Assembly (NCBI GenBank): GCA_005880875.1
Contig: VBJI01000012.1
Span: forward strand, 1-34,879
DNA length: 34,879 bases
Direction: 5' to 3'
Source: Chloroflexota bacterium
Lineage (GTDB): Bacteria > Chloroflexota > Dormibacteria > CF-121
Shown: piece by piece, positions 27,735-34,879 of the stretch
Layout of the letters: every line of letters starts with the position of its first letter
How positions within the stretch are numbered: the first letter of the stretch is position 1
Translations under genes and position numbers: made by a program
Notes under the pieces: model-generated
The model's input: only the letters and a program-made list of their open reading frames with translations
Told to the model about the DNA's origin: nothing
Database searches by the model: none

Positions 27735-27763
27735 CGCCTACTGTAAGTTCGGTACCTTACGCG
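27735..27763 (-). promoter_or_regulatory. Conserved upstream element copy A (CGTAAGGTACCGAACTTACAGTAGGC)
   Basis: Near-identical to the block at 28605-28632; contains a TACAGT -10-like hexamer 7 nt before the ATG and the inverted repeat GTAAG-N8-CTTAC. Confidence 0.6.
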
Positions 27764-27865
27764 CTTGGTGGCGTGCACCCCGGCGGAGGTAACGGGGTGG
27801 CAAAACCGGCGTGACGCTTTTCAGCCGGAATCTTTTCGGGCTGCGCTAAGGCTTCCCCGGAACGC

Positions 27866-27893
27866 GAAAGACCCGGCGACGGCCGGGTCTTTC
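27866..27893 (-). terminator. Hairpin terminator
   Basis: Perfect 12-bp stem gaaagacccggc / gccgggtctttc with 4-nt loop, downstream of the 27919-28602 gene. Confidence 0.75.
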
Positions 27894-27918
27894 CTTGTTC
27901 CAGTTCCCCCTGCTCCAG

Positions 27919-28602
27919 CTAGGTGCGGTCGCTCGCCTGACGGGTGTCTGCCGTCTGGCCGTCTTCGCGCTCGGCGCCGTTCGCTTTCCCCTCGCTGGAA
28001 GGCATGACGCCCGGCTTGGGCGCCTTCGTCTCATCAGCGTCTTCCCGCTTGGCTGGCGGGTTGACCTTCTTGACGTCGTCGTTGTCGCCGTGAGCTCCGT
28101 GGACGAACGCGAAGCTGGTCCTGGTGCCCTTGACGCTGAAGGAGGCGTCCGCACCGGGATTGCCCGCAAGTCCCGACGAGGCGGTACCGGAGAGGGCGCC
28201 AGTCGTCGCGTCGACCGTCCCACTCAGCTTGATCGCGTATCCGGCGAACAGGTTGTTGTAGGTGCTCAGATACGTCAGCGACGCGGCATGCTTGGCAGGG
28301 CCGAGCGCCAGGCTCCCGGTCAGGTCTTCGGTGATCTGCGGGTAGCCAACCTGCGCGCCGGTTCCTTTAAGGCCGCCTCGTACGTCGATGCTGAAGCTGT
28401 AGTTATGGGCATAGCCGACGCCCATCGCGCATCCGGGGCCACCAGTGCAGGTGTACATAACCGCGTAGGTGGCAGTCGCCATGACGGGGGCGGGAGCGGT
28501 TGGCGCTGGGGCGGCTGCCACCGCAAGGTTTGCGGTTGCGAGGAAGCCCCCAGCGGTCAGCGCGAGGGTCTTGGCGGATTTCGCAATGATGGCGGCGTTC
28601 AT
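27919..28602 (-). CDS. Secreted protein of unknown function with charged low-complexity tail
   Basis: Signal peptide MNAAIIAKSAKTLALTAGGFLATANLAVAAAP; C-terminal tail KREDADETKAPKPG... Confidence 0.75.
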   Translation of the reverse strand: MNAAIIAKSAKTLALTAGGFLATANLAVAAAPAPTAPAPVMATATYAVMYTCTGGPGCAMGVGYAHNYSFSIDVRGGLKGTGAQVGYPQITEDLTGSLALGPAKHAASLTYLSTYNNLFAGYAIKLSGTVDATTGALSGTASSGLAGNPGADASFSVKGTRTSFAFVHGAHGDNDDVKKVNPPAKREDADETKAPKPGVMPSSEGKANGAEREDGQTADTRQASDRT

Positions 28603-28604
28603 GC

Positions 28605-28632
28605 TGCCTAATGTAAATTCCGTACCTTACGT
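28605..28632 (-). promoter_or_regulatory. Conserved upstream element copy B (CGTAAGGTACGGAATTTACATTAGGC)
   Basis: Same spacing to ATG and near-identical sequence to copy A at 27735-27763. Confidence 0.6.
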
Positions 28633-28680
28633 CGCTGATGGCGCCCCGTTATTCAATCCGTAACGGTTTGCGAATAATTC

Positions 28681-30453
28681 TCAACGCGTTTGTGGCGGCC
28701 GACGAATCAGTTCCAGGCCGAGCTCCCGCAATTGTTTCGGATCAGCCGCTGCCGGGGCATCGGTCATCACCTCTTCGGCCTGCTGGTTCTTTGGGAACGC
28801 GATCACCTCGCGAATCGTCTCCTCGCCGGCGGCCAGCATCACCACCCGATCGAGCCCGTACGCGAACCCGCCGTGGGGCGGGGCTCCGTAACGGAAGGCC
28901 TCGAGCAAGAAACCGAATTTTCGTTCGGCGTCCGATCTGGAAATACCAAGGCCGTTGAACACGCGCTGTTGCATCTCCGGATCGTGGATCCGGATGCTGC
29001 CCGAGCCCAGCTCGGTTCCGTTGAGCACCAGGTCATAGGCGCGCGCCCGAACCTTCAGCGGCTCGCTCTCCAGCAGGGGCAGATCTTCGGGTCGCGGCGA
29101 GGTGAACGGGTGGTGGGCCGCCGTGATCTCGCCGGTTTCCTTACTTCGTTCGAACAACGGGAATTCCGTGACCCAGGCGAATTCGAAGGCCCCCACCTTG
29201 ATCAGGCCGAGCAGCCGCGCGGCCGACTTCCGGACGGATCCCAGGGCGGCCGCGACGACATCCGAACGGTCGGCAACCGCGACCACCACATCACCGGATT
29301 GCGCGCCCGTCGCCGCCAGCAGCCCGGCGAGTTCTCGATCGCTGAAGAATTTCGTGATCGGCGAGCGCCATCCCTCCGGCTCGCGATGCCAGAACGCCAG
29401 GCCTTTCGCCCCCTCCGCGCGGGCCAGCTCAGTGAGCGCTTCGATTTCCTTCCCGCCCAGGTTGCGCGGGATTCGAATGCCGCGGACGACGCCGCCGGTG
29501 TCGAGCGCCTGACGGAAGATCTTGAACTCGGTTGCGGCAAAGATGGAACTGAGCTCCTCGATCTCGAGCCCGTAGCGCAGATCTGGCTTGTCGACGCCGT
29601 AGCGCCGGATCGCCTCCGCGTGGGTCATCCGCAAGATCGGGCTCGGTAGCGTAATCCCGAGCACCTGCTTCCAGATATGCGCGAAGCTCCGCTCGATCAC
29701 GTCGAGGACGTCGTCCTCGCCCACAAATGACATCTCGAGGTCCAGTTGGGTGAACTCGGGCTGGCGATCGGCGCGCTGGTCCTCATCGCGGTAACAGCGC
29801 ACGATCTGGAAGTACCGGTCCAGGCCCGCCACCATCAGCAGCTGCTTGTAGAGCTGCGGCGATTGGGCAAGCGCATAGACGTAGCCGGGTTTGAGGCGGC
29901 TTGGCACCAGGTAGTCTCGCGCCCCTTCGGGCGTACTGCGGATGAGGACCGGGGTTTCGATCTCCACAAACCCCTCGTCGTCGAGAAAGTCCCGGATGGC
30001 CTTCGCCACCCGATGCCGCAGCTGGAGGTTCCTGGCCATCCGCGAACGACGGAGGTCGAGGTAGCGGTAGCGAAGCCGCAGCTGCTCCTCGACCACGCCA
30101 TCCTCGTTGACGGCAAATGGCGGCGGCTGGGCCCGGTTGAGGAGATCGACGGCATGCGCCTCCACCTCCAGCGCCCCGGTCGCCAGCTCCTTGTTCTCGG
30201 TTCCCGGGGGCCGCTGCAGCACCAGGCCGTGCACGTGAATCACCGACTCCGAACGCAGTTCGCCACCGGCGGTATGGGCGGGGGCATGTACCGGATCGAA
30301 CTTCACCTGAACGATCCCGCTACGGTCGCGCAGGTCGATGAAGATCAGGCCGCCTAGGTCGCGGCGCCGATGCACCCAGCCGTAAAGGTCGACATCGGAT
30401 CCGACGTGCTCCCTCCGGACGGCGCCACAGGGCGTCCGCACGGTCAGGCTCAC
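28681..30453 (-). CDS. aspS: Aspartyl-tRNA synthetase (GTG start)
   Basis: YGWVHRRRDLGGLIFIDLRDRSGIVQV; EIETPVLIRSTPEGARDYLVPSR; IVRCYRDEDQRADRQPEFTQLDLEMSF; GFAYGLDRVVMLAAGEETIREVIAFPK. Confidence 0.97.
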   Translation of the reverse strand: MSLTVRTPCGAVRREHVGSDVDLYGWVHRRRDLGGLIFIDLRDRSGIVQVKFDPVHAPAHTAGGELRSESVIHVHGLVLQRPPGTENKELATGALEVEAHAVDLLNRAQPPPFAVNEDGVVEEQLRLRYRYLDLRRSRMARNLQLRHRVAKAIRDFLDDEGFVEIETPVLIRSTPEGARDYLVPSRLKPGYVYALAQSPQLYKQLLMVAGLDRYFQIVRCYRDEDQRADRQPEFTQLDLEMSFVGEDDVLDVIERSFAHIWKQVLGITLPSPILRMTHAEAIRRYGVDKPDLRYGLEIEELSSIFAATEFKIFRQALDTGGVVRGIRIPRNLGGKEIEALTELARAEGAKGLAFWHREPEGWRSPITKFFSDRELAGLLAATGAQSGDVVVAVADRSDVVAAALGSVRKSAARLLGLIKVGAFEFAWVTEFPLFERSKETGEITAAHHPFTSPRPEDLPLLESEPLKVRARAYDLVLNGTELGSGSIRIHDPEMQQRVFNGLGISRSDAERKFGFLLEAFRYGAPPHGGFAYGLDRVVMLAAGEETIREVIAFPKNQQAEEVMTDAPAAADPKQLRELGLELIRRPPQTR

Positions 30454-31603
30454 CCGGCGCTCAGCGCCTGGGTGACCGTCGGCACGACTTCGCGCTCGGC
30501 CACACTCACCTGCGTCTTCAACCGCATGTCACGCACCACCGCCTCGCCTCTTTCACGCTCTTCGGGACCGACCAGCAGTGCCACCCGGGCGCCGCGGCCA
30601 CCGCATAGACGTCGGGGGTCACCGGTGCCAGCTCCTTTGTTTCCTTGAGCAGCATCGCCGTCCGTTCCATGCCGAGGGCAAAGCCGATCCCCGGGGTAGC
30701 CTTGTACCCGAGCGCGTCGGCCAGGCCATCGTAGCGGCCGCCGCCGCCGAGCGCGTTCTGTGCCCCGCCGAGGCTGACGTGCTGATACTCGAAAACCGTT
30801 CGCGTGTAGTAGTCGAGACCACGCACTAACTCGGGATTCAGGCTGAATGGCACACCTTCGGCCTCCAGGCTTTCTTTGACGGTGGTAAACGCTTCCGCGC
30901 ACGGCCCGCAGAGGTGGTCGACGATGCGCGGCGCGGCGCGCTTCAATGCCTGGTCCTGCGGCTCCTTGGAGTCGAAAAGGCGCAGCGGGTTCCTTTCGAA
31001 CCGAGCTCGGCTGTCGACACTCAACTCGCTGAGGTGCGGGCGGTAGTGCTCGCGGAGTAGGTCGCGATAGGCGGGACGGCAGACCTCGTCGCCGATGCTG
31101 TTCAACTGAAGGCTGACCCCGCCGAGACCGACGGCGGTAAACCAGTTCCAGCCCAGGATGATGGCTTCGACGTCGAGCAGCGGGCTGCCATCGCCGAGGG
31201 CTTCAACGCCGAATTGGTGGAATTCGTGAAAACGCCCGCGCTGGGGTCGTTCTGACCGGAAATACGGGCCCAGGTAATAGAGGCGAACCGGTTGCGGCTC
31301 GAGCTGCATGCCGGCGTCGAAGTAGGCGCGAACGATGGGCGCCGTCCCCTCCGGTCGCAACGTGAGTGCGCGGCCGCCGCGGTCCGCGAAAGTGAACATC
31401 TCTTTCGTGACGATGTCGGTCGCGTCGCCCACGCCCCGCACGAACAGCTCGGTGGACTCGAAGGCAGGAGTCTCGATTCGTAGGTATCCAAAGCGCTCGG
31501 CAAGGTCCTGTGCGGCGTGATCCATGGCGTCCCAGTAAGGTTGGTCCACCGGCAAGATATCCTGCGTGCCACGCGGACGCTGCGCGACGGGGGCCATGGT
31601 CAC
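30450..31603 (-). pseudogene. hisS: Histidyl-tRNA synthetase, broken by a frame change near 30585-30606
   Basis: Catalytic core PRGTQDILPVDQPYW...VRGLDYYTRTVFEYQ...GFALGMERTAMLL in one frame; end of the anticodon-binding domain ARVALLVGPEERERGEAVVRDMRLKTQVSVAEREVVPTVTQALSAG in another, ending in GTGA overlap with aspS. Confidence 0.9.
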
Positions 31604-31646
31604 GAAAGCTTATCGAATGACCGGCGAGATGCCCGCAACGGATGGT

Positions 31647-34301
31647 TTAGGCGATCAGCTGGGCGTCGCCGTTCCCGGTTTCGCTGCGAACCACGCGGTT
31701 GCGGCCCGTCCGCTTCGCCACGTAGAGCGCCTGGTCGGCGGCCTGCACCAGCGCCTCCCGGGTCTCGCCGTCTCGTGGGAAGACGGCGATGCCGAGGCTC
31801 AGGGAGAGGTTGGAAACCACCTTGCCGTCGAGCATCACGGCTTGATTGGCGACCGTCCGCCGGACCCGCTCCGCCACGGCGAGGGCAGCGCGGCTGTCCG
31901 CGCCGCGCAGCACGAGAACGAACTCGTCGCCACCGTAGCGAGCTACCAGGTCTTTCGGCCGCACCGCGGGCACCAGGATCTGCCGGGTGAGGTGGCGGAG
32001 CACTGCGTCACCCGCCGGATGGCCGACGGTGTCGTTGATTTCCTTGAAATGGTCGAGGTCGCAGATGATGAGCGCGAGCGACTCGCGCGTCTTACGAGCG
32101 CGCTGGAGTTCGCGCTCCAGGTAGGCCTCCAGCTCACGGTGATTGGCGACGCCGGTCACCGAGTCCGTGGTGGCCAGCTGCTTGGTCTGCTCGTAGGCAG
32201 CCGCGTTCTCGATCGCGATGACCGCCTGGTTCGCCAGCGTCTGCAGCACGCGGATTTCGCTTCGCTCCAGCACCCGCGGCGCCCGCATGTGGATCACGAG
32301 CACGCCCACGATCTCGCCGGCGAGGCACATCGGAACGGCGATGGCGCGTTGCAGCCCGACCCGCCGCGCGGCGGCCAGGCGTTCGACCCGCTCGCCAACC
32401 AGGTCGAGCTCGAGCACCTGCTCCGGGCGCTCCACCCGCTGGGCCGCCAGCTCGCCACTCTGGCGGACCGCCGCCAGTTCGCGCCGTGTCGTCCCGCCCA
32501 CGATGACGTCCGAGAATTGCTGGTGCCAGGCGGGCTTGCGCAGGTGCAACGACGCGTAGGGCACGTCCAGGATCTCCGCGGTGGCGTGGCTGACCGCCCG
32601 CAGCAGGTTGTCGGTACCGACCGTGACCGCCGTCAGGGCCTGAGAGATCTTCTCCAACGCAATGATGGCCTGGTCGAGCCGGTGAGCCTGAAGCACGGCC
32701 TTCTTGCGGAGATCCGCATTCTCGATCATCAACGCCATCTCAGTCGCGATCGTCTGCAGCAGCTCGACGTCCTGCTGCGGCAGGATGTAACCGGCCAGCA
32801 CGCCCGTGACCAGGTAGCCGGCATTCTTCTCGGACCGCACGAGCGGCACCACGAGGGCTTGCTGCAGCCCGGCCAACTCGCCAAAGACTCGGAGTCCATG
32901 CCGCGGGTCGCCGGAGAGGTTGGGAACGGTCTCCACCCCCGCCGCCGACTCCGCGGCAAAGCCTTCGGCAAGCTTCGCCGGACTCAGCCGCTCCAGTTGT
33001 CCGGCAGCCTTCGGCGTCAGGCCGACCACCGCGCGCACTTCCAGGCCGTTGGCATCGTTGCGTGCCAGCAATAGAGCTTTCTCCAGGCCCAGTGCTTTCA
33101 GACTCACGCCGAGGATGGCCTCCGCCATGGCCCCCGGCTCGGTCTCCTTACCGAGACCCTGACTGGTCTGCGAAAGCGCCGCGAGCCGACGCATTTGCTC
33201 GTTCAGCGACCGAGTACGCTCCTGCAGGTCTCCCGTCATCGTGTTGAAGGCGGTGGCCAGCTCGCCCAGCTCGTCGCGGCGCCGGACCTCGAGCCGCTTG
33301 GTGAGGTCCCCGCGCGCCACGGCCTGGGTGCCGGCCAGCAGTGCCTCGATCGGCCGGGTAAGGCGGAGGGCGAGCAGGTACCCGACGAGCAACAGGACGA
33401 GGACGACCCCGGCAAACAGCACCGTCATCTGGAAGGCCGATTGCAGCCCCGCGTCGATGACGCTGCGGCGCGACAGCCCGACGGCGAGAGATCCTTCGAC
33501 GTGCTGCCGGAGATAAAAGTTCGTGAACTGGAATTCGTAGGCCTGGCCCCCGATGGTGAGACTTCGGGTCGCTGCCCGGCCGGGCGACGCCAGCGCCAGA
33601 TAGGAGCGCAAGTGCTCGTCGATGAGATCGCCGTGCAGCTCGGCCATGGTGCTACCCAGGAGGTGGCCATTGGTGTCGAGCAAGGCGACCTGCGCCTGCG
33701 ACCTGCTTTGCATGTCGCTCAACACCGCCGCAAGCGGCGTCTCGACCAGGACGCCTCCGACCACCCGGTCCGCCAGCACCACCGGCCCGGCGGCGGCCAG
33801 GGCCGACGGGGGTGAGCCGCGGTAGCCGATGTACTTGTCGCCCAGGGAGTCGTACTGGCCCAGGAGCACCGGAAGGACCTCCGGCTCGGTGGAGAGATCT
33901 GTTCCACTGGCGAACACCAGACCGTTCGGACTCGTGGGATCCGGCTGCCTGATCTCCAGGATCGTGCGCCCGCTGGCATCGAAGATCATCACCGTGCCCA
34001 GCCGGTTGTTGACCTCCAGCGGAATGATCAGCTGGCGGAGGGCGGCCGCGTCCCCGGCGCTCACCGCGCGGTCGATGCCCTCGGTGTTCGCGATCAGGCG
34101 GATGGCAGCGACCTGGCGGCCCTGCAGCTGGACGGCGGCATCCAGCGCCGCATCCTCTGAATGAACCAGCTGGTCGGCGATCCGGTTCTCCAGGGAGGTC
34201 GCCACCAGGCTGGTCGTCAGGTAGGTGCCGACCACGCCGAGGATCAGCATCAGCAGCAGGAATGGCAGGACGATCTGGGTGCGGATCTTGAGCGTGGGCA
34301 T
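31647..34301 (-). CDS. Membrane sensor diguanylate cyclase (extracellular sensor, HAMP, GAF-like domains, GGDEF)
   Basis: TM segments, HAMP (RLTRPIEALLAGTQAVARGDLTKRLEVRRRDELGELATAFNTMTGDLQ), GAF-like repeats, ARYGGDEFVLVLRG with RPKD I-site five residues upstream. Confidence 0.93.
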   Translation of the reverse strand: MPTLKIRTQIVLPFLLLMLILGVVGTYLTTSLVATSLENRIADQLVHSEDAALDAAVQLQGRQVAAIRLIANTEGIDRAVSAGDAAALRQLIIPLEVNNRLGTVMIFDASGRTILEIRQPDPTSPNGLVFASGTDLSTEPEVLPVLLGQYDSLGDKYIGYRGSPPSALAAAGPVVLADRVVGGVLVETPLAAVLSDMQSRSQAQVALLDTNGHLLGSTMAELHGDLIDEHLRSYLALASPGRAATRSLTIGGQAYEFQFTNFYLRQHVEGSLAVGLSRRSVIDAGLQSAFQMTVLFAGVVLVLLLVGYLLALRLTRPIEALLAGTQAVARGDLTKRLEVRRRDELGELATAFNTMTGDLQERTRSLNEQMRRLAALSQTSQGLGKETEPGAMAEAILGVSLKALGLEKALLLARNDANGLEVRAVVGLTPKAAGQLERLSPAKLAEGFAAESAAGVETVPNLSGDPRHGLRVFGELAGLQQALVVPLVRSEKNAGYLVTGVLAGYILPQQDVELLQTIATEMALMIENADLRKKAVLQAHRLDQAIIALEKISQALTAVTVGTDNLLRAVSHATAEILDVPYASLHLRKPAWHQQFSDVIVGGTTRRELAAVRQSGELAAQRVERPEQVLELDLVGERVERLAAARRVGLQRAIAVPMCLAGEIVGVLVIHMRAPRVLERSEIRVLQTLANQAVIAIENAAAYEQTKQLATTDSVTGVANHRELEAYLERELQRARKTRESLALIICDLDHFKEINDTVGHPAGDAVLRHLTRQILVPAVRPKDLVARYGGDEFVLVLRGADSRAALAVAERVRRTVANQAVMLDGKVVSNLSLSLGIAVFPRDGETREALVQAADQALYVAKRTGRNRVVRSETGNGDAQLIA

Positions 34302-34326
34302 CGTCAGGCGGGGGCGGACGCGCGGC

Positions 34327-34879
34327 CTAGCCACTGCAAGTCCAACTCTGCGCCGGGACAGAGTAGGCGGGACTCGAAAAGACCAATTGATCAGACCCGC
34401 TGTGCACCGGGGTGAAGACATCGCTGGTCACACCGTGCAAGTTCTTGTCGCCGGCCGCCACGTAGACCGTCCCCGAGGCGCCGTTCGTCCGGTTGCCCTG
34501 GCTGTCGACGCGCACCCACTGGTAGGAGACGGTGCCACCGGCGCCGTTGGTGGTGAAGCCACCGGCGGCCGTGACGGTGGTCTGTGAGCAGCGGACGCCG
34601 TTGCCGTTCTTTGACTTGGTGACGAGCTCGCCGGCCCATGTGATCGCGAACTGCGGCCTGGGCGTCGGGGATGGCGTGGGCGTCGGCGTCGGTGTCGGCC
34701 TTGGCGTTGGGGTCGGCGTTGGGGTGGGGGCCGGCGTTGGCGTGGGGGCCGGCGTTGGCGTGGGCGTCGGGGTTGGTGCCGGGGTCGGCGAGGCGCTCGG
34801 TGACGGCCCAGTCGTTGGCGTGGGAGTGGGCGTTGGTTGCGGCGACGCGGTCGGCGTCGCGGTCGGTGCGGGAGCGGTG
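34327..34879 (-). CDS. 3' part of a gene encoding a secreted/surface protein with a Thr-Pro-rich linker (partial)
   Basis: Reverse translation ...[149 protein letters not shown]. Confidence 0.8.
   Translation of the reverse strand, partial: TAPAPTATPTASPQPTPTPTPTTGPSPSASPTPAPTPTPTPTPAPTPTPAPTPTPTPTPRPTPTPTPTPSPTPRPQFAITWAGELVTKSKNGNGVRCSQTTVTAAGGFTTNGAGGTVSYQWVRVDSQGNRTNGASGTVYVAAGDKNLHGVTSDVFTPVHSGSDQLVFSSPAYSVPAQSWTCSG
34660..34879. repeat. Degenerate short tandem repeat (GGCGTn / GGGGnCGGCGTT units)
   Basis: Repeated ggcgttggcgtgggggccggcgttgg units encoding the TP/AP linker. Confidence 0.8.

Noticed and set aside
30450-31603. HisZ-like (anticodon-domain-less) paralogue
   Set aside because: The remaining anticodon-binding sequence is still present in another frame and keeps the operon overlap with aspS, so this is a broken HisRS and not a natural HisZ
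31566-33074. 502-aa plus-strand ORF
   Set aside because: Antisense to the diguanylate cyclase gene; His/Arg/Gln-rich shadow composition
34660-34879. Tandem repeat as possible CRISPR
   Set aside because: Units are short, degenerate and contiguous with no unique spacers; they encode a Thr-Pro linker in frame
1-34879. Defence island, prophage, transposon or toxin-antitoxin module
   Set aside because: No integrase, transposase, phage structural, restriction or toxin-like motifs found; genes are core housekeeping

Overview
This is a GC-rich, gene-dense chromosomal window. Almost every gene is on the minus strand, in long runs joined by 4-nt ATGA/GTGA stop-start overlaps. Gene content suggests a Chloroflexota/Dormibacterota-like or related terrabacterial genome; that is inference only. 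Content is mostly housekeeping: metG (partial), rsmI, a two-gene glutamine-dependent NAD synthetase, dinG-like exonuclease/helicase, PIN-PhoH, plsC, cmk, rluB, scpB/scpA, HD-domain protein, nadK, tlyA, PAP2-like, xseB, nusB, Asp23, efp, bPH2 protein, prepilin peptidase, aroE-like, mltG, DUF1292-like remnant, ruvX, a baseplate-J-like envelope protein, ftsA-like, alaS, SigF/B-type sigma plus RsbW-like anti-sigma, DUF948, two secreted proteins, aspS, hisS, a GAF/HAMP diguanylate cyclase, and the 3' end of a secreted protein with a Thr-Pro linker. The one convincing plus-strand gene is a B12-binding radical SAM protein. I saw no rRNA, tRNA, CRISPR or mobile element. The most notable observations are: (i) several conserved genes (dinG, phoH, the J-like protein, hisS, DUF1292-like) are each broken by a frame change, and in dinG and hisS conserved sequence is also missing at the break (the dinG Walker A motif is absent); (ii) rluB, aroE and sigF lack canonical starts for conserved N-termini; (iii) two adjacent secreted proteins share an almost identical block spanning the promoter and first codons; (iv) the AroE homologue has lost its shikimate-binding serines and catalytic lysine; (v) EF-P has a non-canonical NARG loop; (vi) NadE is split. 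I found no clear new defence or mobile system.
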